Below, in pieces: positions 38,524-48,116 of a stretch of DNA of 64,000 bases. This stretch comes from Streptomyces thermovulgaris (GTDB lineage Bacteria; Actinomycetota; Actinomycetes; Streptomycetales; Streptomycetaceae). The number at the start of each line of letters is the position of its first letter. The first letter of the stretch is position 1. Below the pieces are notes generated by a model. The model had not been told where the DNA came from and did not search any database. It saw only the letters and a program-made list of their open reading frames with translations. Made by a program: the position numbers and the translations under genes. The stretch covers positions 23,768-87,767 of the forward strand of contig NZ_MUME01000034.1 in the NCBI RefSeq assembly GCF_002155915.1. Direction: 5' to 3'.

Positions 38524-39258
38524 ATGGACACCGAAGCACAGCCGACGGAGCGCGACCGCTCCTCCTGCCCTTTTGACGCCGGAGCCGAACGGGCTCCGGG
38601 CGCGCGAGGGCCGGAGGACCGGTCGCGTTCGGCGTTGACGGCACGGGTCGCCGAGTGGTTCCCCGGCGGGCGGATCACCCTGACCGTGCTGATCTGTCTG
38701 GTCTTCCTGCTGCTCCTCCACACGTTCGTGGTGCAGCCGTTCCAGGTCTCGAGCGGCTCCATGGAGCGGGGATTGAGGGCCGGGGACCGTGTCGCCGTGA
38801 ACAAGTTGGCATACCGTTTCGGTGCCGCGCCGCAGCGCGGTGATGTCGTCGTGTTCGACGGAACCGGCTACTTCGGGGACGCCGACTACATCAAACGCGT
38901 TGTGGGTGTAGGGGGAGACCATGTGGTCTGCTGCGACAAGGACGGGAGGATCCAGGTGAACGGCCGGCCGGTCGACGAATCGTCGTTCCTCTACCCCGGT
39001 GACCGCCCCTCCGCGGTGCCGTTCGACGTCGTCGTGCCCGACGGCACCCTGTTCGTCCTCGGCGACCACCGCGCCGCCTCCCGCGACTCCCGCGACCACC
39101 TGGGCTCGCCGGGCGGCGGCATGATCCCGGTCGGCGACGTGGTCGGCCGGGCGGACCGGATCGTCTGGCCCCTCGACCGCTGGGCCCGCCTGGACCGCCC
39201 CGACGCCTACGCGCGCGTGCCCGCCGCGGCCGGTTCCCCGGACGGCGCCCATGGGTAG
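38524..39258 (+). CDS. sipW: Type I signal peptidase SipW
   Basis: This is the first of four tandem signal peptidases in the Streptomyces sip cluster. The 244-residue protein has one N-terminal membrane helix (ITLTVLICLVFLLLLHTFVV). The catalytic Ser lies in SSGSMERGLRAGDR and the catalytic Lys in DYIKRVVGVGGD, and the GDHRAASRDSRDH box is present. Like SipW of S. lividans it has no C-terminal membrane anchor. The adjacent pair CC occurs in HVVCCDKDGR. It releases secreted proteins from the translocon. Its stop overlaps the sipX start by eight bases. Confidence 0.9.
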   Translation: MDTEAQPTERDRSSCPFDAGAERAPGARGPEDRSRSALTARVAEWFPGGRITLTVLICLVFLLLLHTFVVQPFQVSSGSMERGLRAGDRVAVNKLAYRFGAAPQRGDVVVFDGTGYFGDADYIKRVVGVGGDHVVCCDKDGRIQVNGRPVDESSFLYPGDRPSAVPFDVVVPDGTLFVLGDHRAASRDSRDHLGSPGGGMIPVGDVVGRADRIVWPLDRWARLDRPDAYARVPAAAGSPDGAHG

Positions 39259-40345
39259 TCGAGGCAGACCACGCGGGGTCCCCGCCAGCGCCGTCAACAA
39301 CCCCCTGCCCACCGGGATGCGGCGTGCCGTCAGCCCGGCCAGCGGCCGCACCCGTGTCGAGCGGCGCAAGCTGCAGCGCAAGGTCAGGCGCAAGCGCAGG
39401 CGCTCCGCGATCCGGGAGATACCGCTGCTCGTCGGCGTCGCCGTGCTCATAGCCCTGGTGCTGAAGACCTTCCTCGTGCAGGCCTTCGTGATCCCCTCGG
39501 GCTCCATGGAGCAGACCATCCAGATCGGCGACCGGGTCCTGGTCGACAAGCTGACCCCCTGGTTCGGCTCCAAGCCGAAGCGCGGGGACATCGTGGTCTT
39601 CCACGACCCGGGCGGCTGGCTGGCCGGCGAGCAGACCGTCGTCAAGGAGGACGACCCCGTCGTCGTCAAGCAGATCAAGCAGGGCCTCGTCTTCATCGGC
39701 CTGCTGCCCTCCGACGACGAGCAGGACCTCATCAAACGGGTCGTCGGCGTCGGCGGGGACCGCGTCAGGTGCTGCGACGCGCAGGGCAGGGTGACCGTCA
39801 ACGGCGTTCCCCTGAGCGAGGAGGAGTACCTCTATCCGGGCAACGCCCCCTCCAGCGTCCCGTTCGACGTCACCGTTCCCCCGGGCCGGCTGTGGGTGAT
39901 GGGCGACCACCGGGACAACTCCGCCGACTCGCGTGCCCACCAGGACTCCGAGTACGGCGGCACGGTCTCGGAGGACTCCGTGGTGGGGCGTGCCGTGGTG
40001 ATCGGCTGGCCCGTCAGCCGCTGGTCCATGCTGCGGGAACCGAAAACCTTTTCGGCGGTGTCCGACGCGACGGCCGGGTCGACCGCCGCCGCCCAGAAGT
40101 CGCATAGGGTTGTTCCCAGCAGTTGGAATGGACCCGTTCAGCTCCCGACCCCTGCGGAACTCCCGCTCGTTATGGGAGTAGTGGGCCTGCGCCGGGCGTG
40201 GTGCGGGCGGCGGCACGGAGTAAGGAGTTGGCGTGGGGGATGCGGCGTTCGGCGCACGGTCGGGACACGGCGGCGAGGAGCATCGCGGGCGCCCCGTGAC
40301 AGCAGCGGGTCCCGTCGCGGGCGGCGCCACACCCTTCGGGAGTGA
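39251..40345 (+). CDS. sipX: Type I signal peptidase SipX
   Basis: This 364-residue signal peptidase has a long basic N-terminus (RRKLQRKVRRKRRR) and a membrane helix (IPLLVGVAVLIALVLKTFLV). The Ser/Lys dyad lies in IPSGSMEQTI and DLIKRVVGVGGD. GDHRDNSADSRAH completes the active site. A Cys pair lies in RVRCCDAQGR. A lid insertion of about 30 residues (VVKEDDPVVVKQIKQGLVF) precedes the Lys. A possible C-terminal hydrophobic segment (TPAELPLVMGVVGL) is followed by a basic tail, and the frame overlaps the sipY start by 113 bases. The tail beyond residue 325 looks unconserved. Confidence 0.88.
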   Translation: MGSRGRPRGVPASAVNNPLPTGMRRAVSPASGRTRVERRKLQRKVRRKRRRSAIREIPLLVGVAVLIALVLKTFLVQAFVIPSGSMEQTIQIGDRVLVDKLTPWFGSKPKRGDIVVFHDPGGWLAGEQTVVKEDDPVVVKQIKQGLVFIGLLPSDDEQDLIKRVVGVGGDRVRCCDAQGRVTVNGVPLSEEEYLYPGNAPSSVPFDVTVPPGRLWVMGDHRDNSADSRAHQDSEYGGTVSEDSVVGRAVVIGWPVSRWSMLREPKTFSAVSDATAGSTAAAQKSHRVVPSSWNGPVQLPTPAELPLVMGVVGLRRAWCGRRHGVRSWRGGCGVRRTVGTRRRGASRAPRDSSGSRRGRRHTLRE

Positions 40346-41240
40346 GAGCACGGCAGCCGAGGACGGCACAGTGACGGAGCACAGGGGCGGCACCGGCCAG
40401 GGGAACGGCGACAGCCGGCAGGGAGCGAAGCAGCGCTCCTTCTGGAAGGAGCTGCCCATCCTGGTCGGTATCGCACTGGTGCTGGCGCTGCTGATCAAGA
40501 CCTTCCTGGTGCAGGCGTTCTCGATTCCCTCGGACTCGATGCAGAACACGCTGCAGCGGGGCGACCGGGTCCTGGTCGACAAGCTGACCCCCTGGTTCGG
40601 CTCCCAGCCCGAGCGCGGCGAGGTCGTCGTCTTCCACGACCCGGACAACTGGCTGGCCGGCGAGCCGACGCCCAACCCCAACGCGCTGCAGAAGGCGCTC
40701 ACCTTCATCGGCCTGATGCCCTCCGCGGAGGAGAAGGACCTCATCAAGCGGGTCATCGGCGTGGGCGGCGACACCGTCGAGTGCAAGGGCACCGGCCCGC
40801 TGCTGGTCAACGGCCACGCGCTGAACGAGCCGTACGTCTACCCGGGCAACACGCCGTGCTCCATGGACGAGCAGGGCGGCCAGTTCAAGGTGAAGGTGCC
40901 CGAGGGCTTCATCTGGGTCATGGGCGACCACCGGCAGAACTCGCGGGACTCGCGCTACAACCAGGGCGACAGGAACCACGGCATGGTCCCGGTCGACAAG
41001 GTGGTCGGACGCGCCATCGTCAAGGCCTGGCCGATCAACCGCTGGGGCACCCTGCCCGTCCCGGACACCTTCGACCAGCCGGGTCTCCAGGCGCAGTCCT
41101 CGGCGGCCGGCTCCGTGGCGGTGGCCCCTCACGGCGTGGTCCTGACCGCGGTCGTGCCGGTGGCGCTGTGGCGGCGCGGACGGGGCGTGAGGACCCGCAC
41201 CGGCATCGTGCGCACGACGACGGCCACGGGCGGTCGCTGA
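40233..41240 (+). CDS. sipY: Type I signal peptidase SipY
   Basis: This 335-residue signal peptidase, the counterpart of the major S. lividans enzyme SipY, has a membrane helix (LPILVGIALVLALLIKTFLV). The catalytic Ser is in IPSDSMQNTL and the Lys in DLIKRVIGVGGD, with the GDHRQNSRDSRYN box. A C-terminal hydrophobic segment (HGVVLTAVVPVALW) comes before a basic tail. Unlike SipW, X and Z it has a single Cys (VECKGTG) where they have CC. AGGAG lies five bases before GTG 40233, a strong start inside the sipX frame. Confidence 0.92.
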   Translation: MGDAAFGARSGHGGEEHRGRPVTAAGPVAGGATPFGSESTAAEDGTVTEHRGGTGQGNGDSRQGAKQRSFWKELPILVGIALVLALLIKTFLVQAFSIPSDSMQNTLQRGDRVLVDKLTPWFGSQPERGEVVVFHDPDNWLAGEPTPNPNALQKALTFIGLMPSAEEKDLIKRVIGVGGDTVECKGTGPLLVNGHALNEPYVYPGNTPCSMDEQGGQFKVKVPEGFIWVMGDHRQNSRDSRYNQGDRNHGMVPVDKVVGRAIVKAWPINRWGTLPVPDTFDQPGLQAQSSAAGSVAVAPHGVVLTAVVPVALWRRGRGVRTRTGIVRTTTATGGR

Positions 41241-41409
41241 GCCGGCCGGGGAGCACCCGGGGAGCCCTTCTTCGGCGGACCGGCGCCGCGGATCCCCGGC
41301 GCGGCTCCCGGCGGCGGCCGGGGAGCACCCGGGACGTCGCCGGAGGCGCCGAGGACGTCGACGACGAGGACTGCCCCCGTCCCGGTACCGCCGGGTAGGG
41401 TGCGGGGCC

Positions 41410-42219
41410 ATGGGTGGCGAGAGTACGACGGGCACGGCTCCGCGCAGGGACGACGGCACGGGCGCGGGCCCGGCGGGGGGCAGGATCGGCCGGCGGCTGT
41501 CCGGCCTGGTCGTGGCACTGGGCCTGCTGCTGTTCCTCGGCGGATTCGCCTGGGCCGCGGTGGTCTACCGGCCGTACATGGTGCCCACCAGCTCGATGGC
41601 GCCGACCATCGACAGGGGCGCCCGGGTGCTGGCCCAGCGGGTGGACGGCGACGAGGTGCGCCGCGGTGACGTCGTCGTCTTCCGGGACAGGACGTGGGCG
41701 CAGGACGCACCCGTGATCAAACGGGTGGTCGCCGTCGGCGGGGACACGGTCTCCTGCTGCAAGCAGGGCAGGCTGACCGTCAACGGCCGGCAGATCGACG
41801 AGCCGTACCTGAAGGGCGGCACCGCCGGGGCCGGCTTCCCGGAGGTCCGGGTGCCGCAGGGGCGGCTGTTCCTGCTCGGCGACGAGCGCCGGGGCTCCCT
41901 GGACTCCACCGCCCACCTGACGGACGCGGCCGAGGGCACCGTCTCGCGCGACGCCGTGAGCGCCCGGGTCGACGCCGTGGTGTGGCCGATGAACGGCATG
42001 CTGGAGCGCCCCGCCGGCTTCGAGGCGCTCGGCCCCCTGTCCCGGCCGGGCCCGCTGCGCACCATGGCCCTGATGATCGTCTCCGGCGCCGTCCTCGTCC
42101 TCGCCGGCGCCGCCTACGGCCCGGTCGCCGGGCTGCTGGGCTCCTTGCGCGCCCGCGCGAGGACGGCGGGTACCGCGAGGACCGCGGGTACAGGAACGGA
42201 GTCCGCCGGTGTCCGCTGA
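41410..42219 (+). CDS. sipZ: Type I signal peptidase SipZ
   Basis: A 269-residue signal peptidase with N-terminal (LSGLVVALGLLLFLGGFAWA) and C-terminal (MALMIVSGAVLVLAGAAYG) membrane helices. The dyad lies in VPTSSMAPTIDRG and PVIKRVVAVGGD. The usual GDHRxNSxDSR box is altered to LLGDERRGSLDSTAH, though the GD and the Ser/Asp are kept. A CC pair appears in VSCCKQGR. It overlaps the downstream NUDIX gene by 11 bases, matching the sipZ-mutT operon described in S. lividans. Confidence 0.9.
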   Translation: MGGESTTGTAPRRDDGTGAGPAGGRIGRRLSGLVVALGLLLFLGGFAWAAVVYRPYMVPTSSMAPTIDRGARVLAQRVDGDEVRRGDVVVFRDRTWAQDAPVIKRVVAVGGDTVSCCKQGRLTVNGRQIDEPYLKGGTAGAGFPEVRVPQGRLFLLGDERRGSLDSTAHLTDAAEGTVSRDAVSARVDAVVWPMNGMLERPAGFEALGPLSRPGPLRTMALMIVSGAVLVLAGAAYGPVAGLLGSLRARARTAGTARTAGTGTESAGVR

Positions 42220-42721
42220 GACGGAGCGAACGCTCGAGGGCGGACTGCGCAAGGTGGCACGGGTGGTCCTGCTCGACCCCGAGGACCGCATCCTGCTGCT
42301 GCACGGCCACGAGCCGGACGATCCGGCCGACGACTGGTGGTTCACCCCCGGAGGCGGTCTGGAGGGCACCGAGACGCGCGAGGAGGCGGCCCTGAGGGAG
42401 CTCGCGGAGGAGACCGGCATCACCGAGGTCGAACTCGGCCCGGTGCTGTGGCGCCGCAGGTGCTCGTTCCCGTTCGCGGGCCGACGCTGGGAGCAGGACG
42501 AGTGGTACTACCTGGCCCGGACGGAGCAGACGGCGACCGCGGCCAGGGCCCTGACCGAGCTGGAGCGGCGCAGCGTCGCCGGAGCGCGCTGGTGGACGTG
42601 TCAGGAACTGATCCGGACACATGAGACGGTGTATCCGACCAGACTCGCCGAGCTGCTGCGCACACTGCTCGACGAAGGCCCCCCGGCCAGGCCCGTGGAG
42701 CTGGACACGGAGATCGCCTAG
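42209..42721 (+). CDS. NUDIX hydrolase (MutT-like)
   Basis: A 170-residue protein with a complete Nudix box: GGGLEGTETREEAAL followed by RELAEETGI, giving Gx5Ex7REUxEExGU. It hydrolyses nucleoside-diphosphate-linked compounds; the substrate cannot be told from sequence. GTG 42209 lies inside sipZ. The fragment AVGARWWTC-type C-terminal helix (GARWWTCQELIRTHE) resembles other actinobacterial pyrophosphohydrolases of this group. Confidence 0.9.
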   Translation: MSAETERTLEGGLRKVARVVLLDPEDRILLLHGHEPDDPADDWWFTPGGGLEGTETREEAALRELAEETGITEVELGPVLWRRRCSFPFAGRRWEQDEWYYLARTEQTATAARALTELERRSVAGARWWTCQELIRTHETVYPTRLAELLRTLLDEGPPARPVELDTEIA

Positions 42722-42777
42722 CGGTTCGCGGGACTGGCGCACAATGGGGGGACCGCACGGCTGAAGGGGAACATGCC

Positions 42778-43086
42778 ATGAGCGCCGAGGACCTCGAGAA
42801 GTACGAGACCGAGATGGAGCTCAAGCTCTACCGGGAGTACCGCGATGTCGTCGGTCTGTTCAAATACGTGATCGAGACCGAGCGGCGCTTCTATCTCACC
42901 AACGACTACGAGATGCAGGTCCACTCGGTCCAGGGCGAAGTATTTTTCGAGGTGTCGATGGCCGACGCCTGGGTGTGGGACATGTACCGGCCGGCCCGGT
43001 TCGTGAAGCAGGTCCGCGTCCTCACGTTCAAGGACGTGAACATCGAGGAGCTGAACAAGACCGATCTGGAGCTGCCCAGCGGATGA
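42778..43086 (+). CDS. DUF2469 family protein
   Basis: A 102-residue, very acidic and aromatic cytosolic protein (MSAEDLEKYETEMELKLYRE, YVIETERRFYLTNDYEM, ADAWVWDMYRP), highly conserved across actinobacteria at this location. There are no catalytic motifs or membrane segments, and the function is unknown. It is preceded by a GGGGAAC ribosome-site-like stretch and precedes yraN by about 150 bases. Confidence 0.9.
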   Translation: MSAEDLEKYETEMELKLYREYRDVVGLFKYVIETERRFYLTNDYEMQVHSVQGEVFFEVSMADAWVWDMYRPARFVKQVRVLTFKDVNIEELNKTDLELPSG

Positions 43087-43237
43087 GAGCGGCCGATCCC
43101 CGTTGCGCTGCACCGCCCACAGGGGTGACTGCACCACCCACGTGAGTGACTGAAAAGTCCACAACCCGCGAGTAACCCACCAAGATCCACTCGGTCGGGG
43201 CGGATGCGTGACCGTGGGCACCGGAGGTGGTGCCGAC

Positions 43238-43609
43238 ATGAACACCCATCGGGCACGCAGCGCCCTCGGCAGATACGGAGAGGGCCTGGCCGCCCGCCGG
43301 CTGTCCCAGGCGGGCATGACGGTCCTGGAGCGCAACTGGCGCTGCGGCAGGACCGGCGAGATCGACATCGTGGCCCGGGACGGCGACGTCCTGGTCGTCT
43401 GCGAGGTGAAGACCCGCAGGGAGGGGAGCTTCGGGCACCCGATGGCCGCGGTCACGCCGCGAAAGGCCGAACGGCTGCGCGGCCTGGCCGAACGCTGGAT
43501 CCAGTCCCACGGAGGAGCACCCCCCGGAGGCGTCCGCATCGACGTGATCGGCGTGCTGCTGCCCCGGCGCGGCGCACCCGTCGTCGACCACGTACGAGGG
43601 GCGGCCTGA
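43238..43609 (+). CDS. yraN: YraN (UPF0102) endonuclease-like protein
   Basis: A 123-residue member of UPF0102, a PD-(D/E)xK nuclease fold related to Holliday-junction resolvases. [19 protein letters not shown] is followed by [21 protein letters not shown], which carries the catalytic E-ID...E-VK residues. GGAGGTGG lies eight bases before ATG 43238. It overlaps comM by one base (TGATG), and yraN-comM-dprA is a widespread operon. Confidence 0.93.
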   Translation: MNTHRARSALGRYGEGLAARRLSQAGMTVLERNWRCGRTGEIDIVARDGDVLVVCEVKTRREGSFGHPMAAVTPRKAERLRGLAERWIQSHGGAPPGGVRIDVIGVLLPRRGAPVVDHVRGAA

Positions 43610-45219
43610 TGGGATTCGCGCGTACGTGCTCCGTGGCCCTCGTCGGCGTCGAGGGCGTGGTCGTCGAGGTCCAGGCCGACCTCGAACCGGGCGTCGCCAC
43701 CTTCACCCTGGTGGGCCTTCCGGACAAGAGCCTGAGCGAGAGCCGGGACCGGGTGCGGGCGGCGGTGGTCAACTCCGGCGGTGCCTGGCCGCAGAAGAAG
43801 CTCACGGTGGGACTCAGCCCGGCCTCGGTGCCCAAGGCCGGCAGCGGCTTCGACCTGGCCGTGGCCTGCGCGGTGCTCGGCGCCGCCGAGCGGATCGACC
43901 CCCGGGTGCTCGCCGGCCTCGTCATGATCGGCGAACTCGGCCTGGACGGCCGGGTGCGGCCCGTGCGGGGCATCCTGCCGGCGGTGCTGGCCGCCGCCGA
44001 CGCCGGATACGAACAGGTGGTCGTGCCCGAGTGCGCCGCCGCCGAGGCCGCGCTGGTACCGGGCGTCTCCGTGCTCGGCATCCGCAGTCTGCGGCAGCTG
44101 ATCGCCGTGCTGACCGACGAACCGGTCCCCGAGGAGCCCCCGGACGACCACGGCCGCCCGGACCTCCTCCTCGCCGGTCTGCGCGTGCCCGGCACGGGCG
44201 CGGCCGCCGGCGTGCACGGACACGACCTGGAACACGACCTCGCCGACGTCGTCGGCCAGCTCTCCGCCCGTACGGCGGTGGAGATCGCCGCGGCCGGCGG
44301 ACACCACCTGTTCCTCGAAGGACCGCCCGGCGCCGGCAAGACCATGCTCGCCGAGCGGCTGCCCGCCCTGCTGCCCCCGCTCACCCGGGAGGAGTCCCTG
44401 GAGGTCACGGCGATCCACTCGGTGGCCGGACTGCTGCCGCCGGGCGAGCCGCTCATCGACCGCGCCCCCTACTGCGCCCCGCACCACTCGGCCACCATGC
44501 AGGCCCTCGTCGGCGGCGGCCCCGGCATGGCGCGGCCCGGCGCCGTCTCCCTCGCCCACAGAGGCGTGCTCTTCCTGGACGAGGTCGCCGAGTTCGGCAG
44601 CCATGCCCTCGACGCCCTGCGCCAGCCCCTGGAGGCGGGCCATGTGGTGATCGCCCGCAGCGCGGGCGTCGTGCGGTTCCCGGCCAGGTTCCTGATGGTC
44701 CTCGCCGCCAATCCGTGCCCCTGCGGCCGTTTCTCGCGACGGGACACCCTGTGCGAGTGCCCGCCCTCGGCGATCCGCCGCTACCAGGCCCGGCTGTCCG
44801 GACCACTGCTCGACCGGGTCGACCTGCGCGTCGAGGTCGACCCCGTCACCCGCTCCGAGCTCGCCCGGCGCGGCGCCCGCGGCGAGACCACGGCGGCGGT
44901 CGCCGAGCGGGTGCGGGCCGCCCGGGAACGCGCGGCGGCGCGCCTGGCGGGAACACCGTGGCGGAACAACAGCGAGGTCCCCGGCCGCGAGCTGCGCAGC
45001 CGCTGGCACGCGGCCCCCGGCGCGATGGAGCAGGCCGAGCGCAGCCTGGAACGCGGTGTTCTCACCGCCCGCGGCCTCGACCGCGTCCTGCGGGTCGCCT
45101 GGACGGTCGCCGACCTCGCCGGCCACGACCGGCCCGACGCCACGGACGTCGCCCTGGCCCTGCAACTGCGCACCGGGGTGCCGCACGGGGTGCCCGTGGC
45201 CATCGGGTCCCCGGCATGA
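43609..45219 (+). CDS. comM: ComM (YifB) Mg-chelatase-like AAA+ ATPase
   Basis: A 536-residue protein with a Lon-protease-like N-terminal domain (VVNSGGAWPQKKLTVGLSPA), then AAA+ Walker A GPPGAGKTML near residue 240, Walker B VLFLDEVAEF, and the Cys/Pro motif AANPCPCGRF. A C-terminal helical domain with LDRVDLRVEV follows. In naturally competent bacteria ComM is a hexameric branch-migration helicase for recombination; Streptomyces also keep it. It is coupled to dprA by a four-base overlap. Confidence 0.95.
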   Translation: MGFARTCSVALVGVEGVVVEVQADLEPGVATFTLVGLPDKSLSESRDRVRAAVVNSGGAWPQKKLTVGLSPASVPKAGSGFDLAVACAVLGAAERIDPRVLAGLVMIGELGLDGRVRPVRGILPAVLAAADAGYEQVVVPECAAAEAALVPGVSVLGIRSLRQLIAVLTDEPVPEEPPDDHGRPDLLLAGLRVPGTGAAAGVHGHDLEHDLADVVGQLSARTAVEIAAAGGHHLFLEGPPGAGKTMLAERLPALLPPLTREESLEVTAIHSVAGLLPPGEPLIDRAPYCAPHHSATMQALVGGGPGMARPGAVSLAHRGVLFLDEVAEFGSHALDALRQPLEAGHVVIARSAGVVRFPARFLMVLAANPCPCGRFSRRDTLCECPPSAIRRYQARLSGPLLDRVDLRVEVDPVTRSELARRGARGETTAAVAERVRAARERAAARLAGTPWRNNSEVPGRELRSRWHAAPGAMEQAERSLERGVLTARGLDRVLRVAWTVADLAGHDRPDATDVALALQLRTGVPHGVPVAIGSPA

Positions 45220-46376
45220 GCACCCCGGCCGGACCCGACCGCGATCTGCTCGCCCGGGTCTTCCTCAGCCGGGTCCTCGAGCCCGGGGACGAGACCGGCG
45301 GACGGTGGCTGCGGGAGCTCGGCGCCGAGGAGGTGGCCCGGCGGCTGCGGGACGGGGGACCGCGGCTCGCCGGGGTGTCGGACAAGCGGTGGGCGGGACT
45401 GTGCGCGCGGGCGGCCCGGGCCGAGCCCGAACGGGACCTCGCCCTCGCCCGCGAGTCCGGGACGCGGTTCGTGCGCCCCGGCGACCTCGAGTGGCCCGCC
45501 CAGCTCGACGACCTCGGCGACGCCCGCCCCACGGGACTGTGGGTGCGCGGCCGGCCCAGCCTGCGGATGTGGGCCCTGCGCTCGGTCGCCGTGGTCGGCG
45601 CCCGCGCCTGCACCCCGTACGGCGCCCACATGGCCGCCGTCCTCGCCGCCGGCCTCGCCGAACGCGGCTGGGTGGTGGTCTCCGGCGGCGCCTACGGAGT
45701 CGACGGCGCCGCCCACCGCGGCGCGCTCGGTGCGGGCGGCGCCACCGTCTCCGTCCTGGCCTGCGGGGTCGACCGGCCCTACCCGCGCGGACACGCCGAG
45801 CTGATCGCCAGGATCGCGCGGCAGGGCCTGGTCGTCGGGGAGCTGCCGCCCGGTGACCACCCCACGCCGAGCAGGTTCGTCCTCCGCAACCGGGTCATCG
45901 CGGCGCTCACCCGGGGCACCGTGGTCGTCGAGGCCGCCTGCCGCAGCGGGTCGCTGGTCACCGCGCGGGCGGCGCAGCGGCTGGGCCGTCACACCATGGG
46001 GGTGCCCGGCCCGGCCACCAGCGCGCTCTCCGCCGGCGTCCACGCCCTGCTGCGCGGCGGGGCCACGCTGGTCACCGACGCCGCGGAGATCGTCGAGCTG
46101 GTCGGCGCCATGGGCGAACTCGCCCCCGAGCGGCGCGGCCCCGTCCTCCCGCGCGACCTGCTGGAACCCGACACCCGGCAGGTCCTGGCCGCCCTGCCCG
46201 CCCGCGGCACGGCGACACCGGCCGAGATCGCCCGCGGCGCCCGGACGACCCCGGACGACGTGGTCGCGAGGCTGTACGAACTCCAGTCCCTCGGTTACGT
46301 CGAACGGTTCGGCGAGGGATGGAAGTTGACACGCCAGGCGGTGGTCTCGGCCCGGACGGGCCGCAACGGATGCTGA
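45216..46376 (+). CDS. dprA: DNA-processing protein DprA
   Basis: A 386-residue Rossmann-like protein. [17 protein letters not shown] begins the fold, and [17 protein letters not shown] carries the single-strand DNA-binding signature. A C-terminal winged-helix domain follows ([20 protein letters not shown]). DprA loads RecA on incoming single strands in competent bacteria. Start ATG overlaps the comM stop as ATGA, so both genes are coupled. Confidence 0.95.
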   Translation: MSTPAGPDRDLLARVFLSRVLEPGDETGGRWLRELGAEEVARRLRDGGPRLAGVSDKRWAGLCARAARAEPERDLALARESGTRFVRPGDLEWPAQLDDLGDARPTGLWVRGRPSLRMWALRSVAVVGARACTPYGAHMAAVLAAGLAERGWVVVSGGAYGVDGAAHRGALGAGGATVSVLACGVDRPYPRGHAELIARIARQGLVVGELPPGDHPTPSRFVLRNRVIAALTRGTVVVEAACRSGSLVTARAAQRLGRHTMGVPGPATSALSAGVHALLRGGATLVTDAAEIVELVGAMGELAPERRGPVLPRDLLEPDTRQVLAALPARGTATPAEIARGARTTPDDVVARLYELQSLGYVERFGEGWKLTRQAVVSARTGRNGC

Positions 46377-46639
46377 CCGAGCGTGGTCGGCCGTCCGGGG
46401 GAGTCACGGACTGCTCTCAGGATTCCCGCAGTTGGGCGTTTTTCCTGTCACCGAGGGTGACGTGTGTGACCTGGCGGAGCGCACAGCGGAACGAATCTGC
46501 GCACGCTCCACACCCCGCCGTTCGCTCACCGCGACGCTCCAGTCACGCTACGCTCACGTGGTTCCGACCAGAAGGACGACTCCGACCGACAGTTCACCCA
46601 GACGTCCGTACTCCACGGCAGAACGGCACAAGGCGACGA

Positions 46640-47482
46640 ATGCCCCAGCACACCTCCGGACCCGACCGGGCGGCGATCCCCCCAGCCGCCCGTGACGGTG
46701 GCAGCGGGCGGCCGCCCGCTCCCTCGACGCTCGACGAGCTGTGGCGGTCGTACAAGGCGACGGGGGACGACCGGCTGCGGGAGCAGCTGATCCTGCACTA
46801 CTCGCCACTCGTCAAGTACGTCGCCGGACGGGTGAGCGTCGGCCTGCCGTCCAACGTGGACCAGGCCGACTTCGTCTCCTCCGGGATCTTCGGGCTCATC
46901 GACGCGATCGAGAAGTTCGACATCGACCGGGAGATCAAGTTCGAGACCTATGCGATCACCCGGATCCGGGGCGCGATGATCGACGAGCTGCGGGCACTGG
47001 ACTGGATCCCCCGGTCGGTGCGGCAGAAGGCGCGCAACGTCGAGCGGGCCTACGCGACCCTGGAGGCCCGGCTGCGGCGCACCCCGACCGAGAGCGAGGT
47101 GGCCGCCGAGATGGGCATCCCGGTGGAGGAGCTGCACGCCGTCTTCAGCCAGCTGTCGCTGGCCAACGTGGTGGCGCTGGAGGACCTGCTGCACGTCGGC
47201 GGCGAGGGCGGGGACCGGCTGAGCCTCATGGACACGCTGGAGGACACCGCCGCCGACAACCCGGTGGAGGTGGCCGAGGACCGGGAACTGCGCCGCTTCC
47301 TGGCCCGGGCGATCAACACGCTGCCCGAGCGGGAGAAGACCGTCGTCACGCTGTACTACTACGAAGGTCTCACGCTGGCCGAGATCGGCAATGTGCTCGG
47401 GGTGACCGAGAGCCGGGTCAGCCAGATCCACACCAAGTCGGTGCTGCAGCTGCGCGCCAAGCTGGCGAGCTTCGGACGCTGA
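46640..47482 (+). CDS. whiG: Sporulation sigma factor WhiG
   Basis: A 280-residue FliA-type sigma factor, exactly the size of S. coelicolor WhiG, which directs whiH and whiI in aerial hyphae to begin sporulation. Region 2 reads [20 protein letters not shown] and [20 protein letters not shown]. Region 3 follows with [17 protein letters not shown], and region 4 with [20 protein letters not shown] and [14 protein letters not shown]. The 263-base leader after dprA contains a GTCACC-gag-GGTGAC dyad (46447-46461). Activity is known to be held by the RsfA-type anti-sigma partner RsiG with c-di-GMP; rsiG is not here. Confidence 0.96.
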   Translation: MPQHTSGPDRAAIPPAARDGGSGRPPAPSTLDELWRSYKATGDDRLREQLILHYSPLVKYVAGRVSVGLPSNVDQADFVSSGIFGLIDAIEKFDIDREIKFETYAITRIRGAMIDELRALDWIPRSVRQKARNVERAYATLEARLRRTPTESEVAAEMGIPVEELHAVFSQLSLANVVALEDLLHVGGEGGDRLSLMDTLEDTAADNPVEVAEDRELRRFLARAINTLPEREKTVVTLYYYEGLTLAEIGNVLGVTESRVSQIHTKSVLQLRAKLASFGR

Positions 47483-47534
47483 CCCGGGGCGGAGAAGCAC
47501 CCCCGGCAGGGGGTGCGTCCGTACAGTGGAGGAC

Positions 47535-48116
47535 GTGCCAAGGATTCGAGCGGCCACGGTGGCCGAACACCGGGCGATGCAGCGAGCCGCCCTGCTGGAC
47601 GCGGCACGGACCCTGCTGTCCGAGGGCGGGACGGAGGCCCTGACCTTCCCCGCCCTGGCCGAGCGGACGGGGCTCGCACGGTCGTCGGTGTACGAGTACT
47701 TCCGGTCGCGGGCCGCCGTGGTCGAGGAGCTGTGCGAGGTCGACTTCCCGGTGTGGGCCGCGGAGGTCTCGGCGGCCATGGAGGCCGTCGACGGACCGGA
47801 GGTCAAGATCGAGGCGTACATCCGCAAGCAGCTGGAGCTGGTGGGGGACCGGCGGCACCGGGCCGTCGTGGCGATCTCCGCGAGCGAGCTGGACGCCGGT
47901 GCGCGGGAGAAGATCCGGGCCGCCCACGGAGGACTCGTCGCCATGATCGTCGAAGCCCTGGAGGAGCTGGGACACCGGCAGCCGCGCCTCGCGGCGATGC
48001 TGGTGCAGGGGATCGTGGACGCGGCGGTGCGCAGGAGCGAGCTGGGGGCCGCGGAGGACCCCGGGCAGATCGCGGAGGCCGCGGTGGCGATGGCCCTGCA
48101 CGGAGTGCGCGGCTGA
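47535..48116 (+). CDS. TetR-family transcriptional regulator
   Basis: A 193-residue repressor-type protein. The N-terminal helix-turn-helix reads LTFPALAERTGLARSSVYEYF near residues 37-57, after RAALLDAARTLLSEGG. The C-terminal ligand domain is helical (VKIEAYIRKQLELVGDRRHR). GGAGG precedes GTG 47535; GTG 47526 is an alternative start. It lies downstream of whiG and convergent with an M23 peptidase gene. No palindromic operator beside it was recognised. Confidence 0.88.
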   Translation: MPRIRAATVAEHRAMQRAALLDAARTLLSEGGTEALTFPALAERTGLARSSVYEYFRSRAAVVEELCEVDFPVWAAEVSAAMEAVDGPEVKIEAYIRKQLELVGDRRHRAVVAISASELDAGAREKIRAAHGGLVAMIVEALEELGHRQPRLAAMLVQGIVDAAVRRSELGAAEDPGQIAEAAVAMALHGVRG

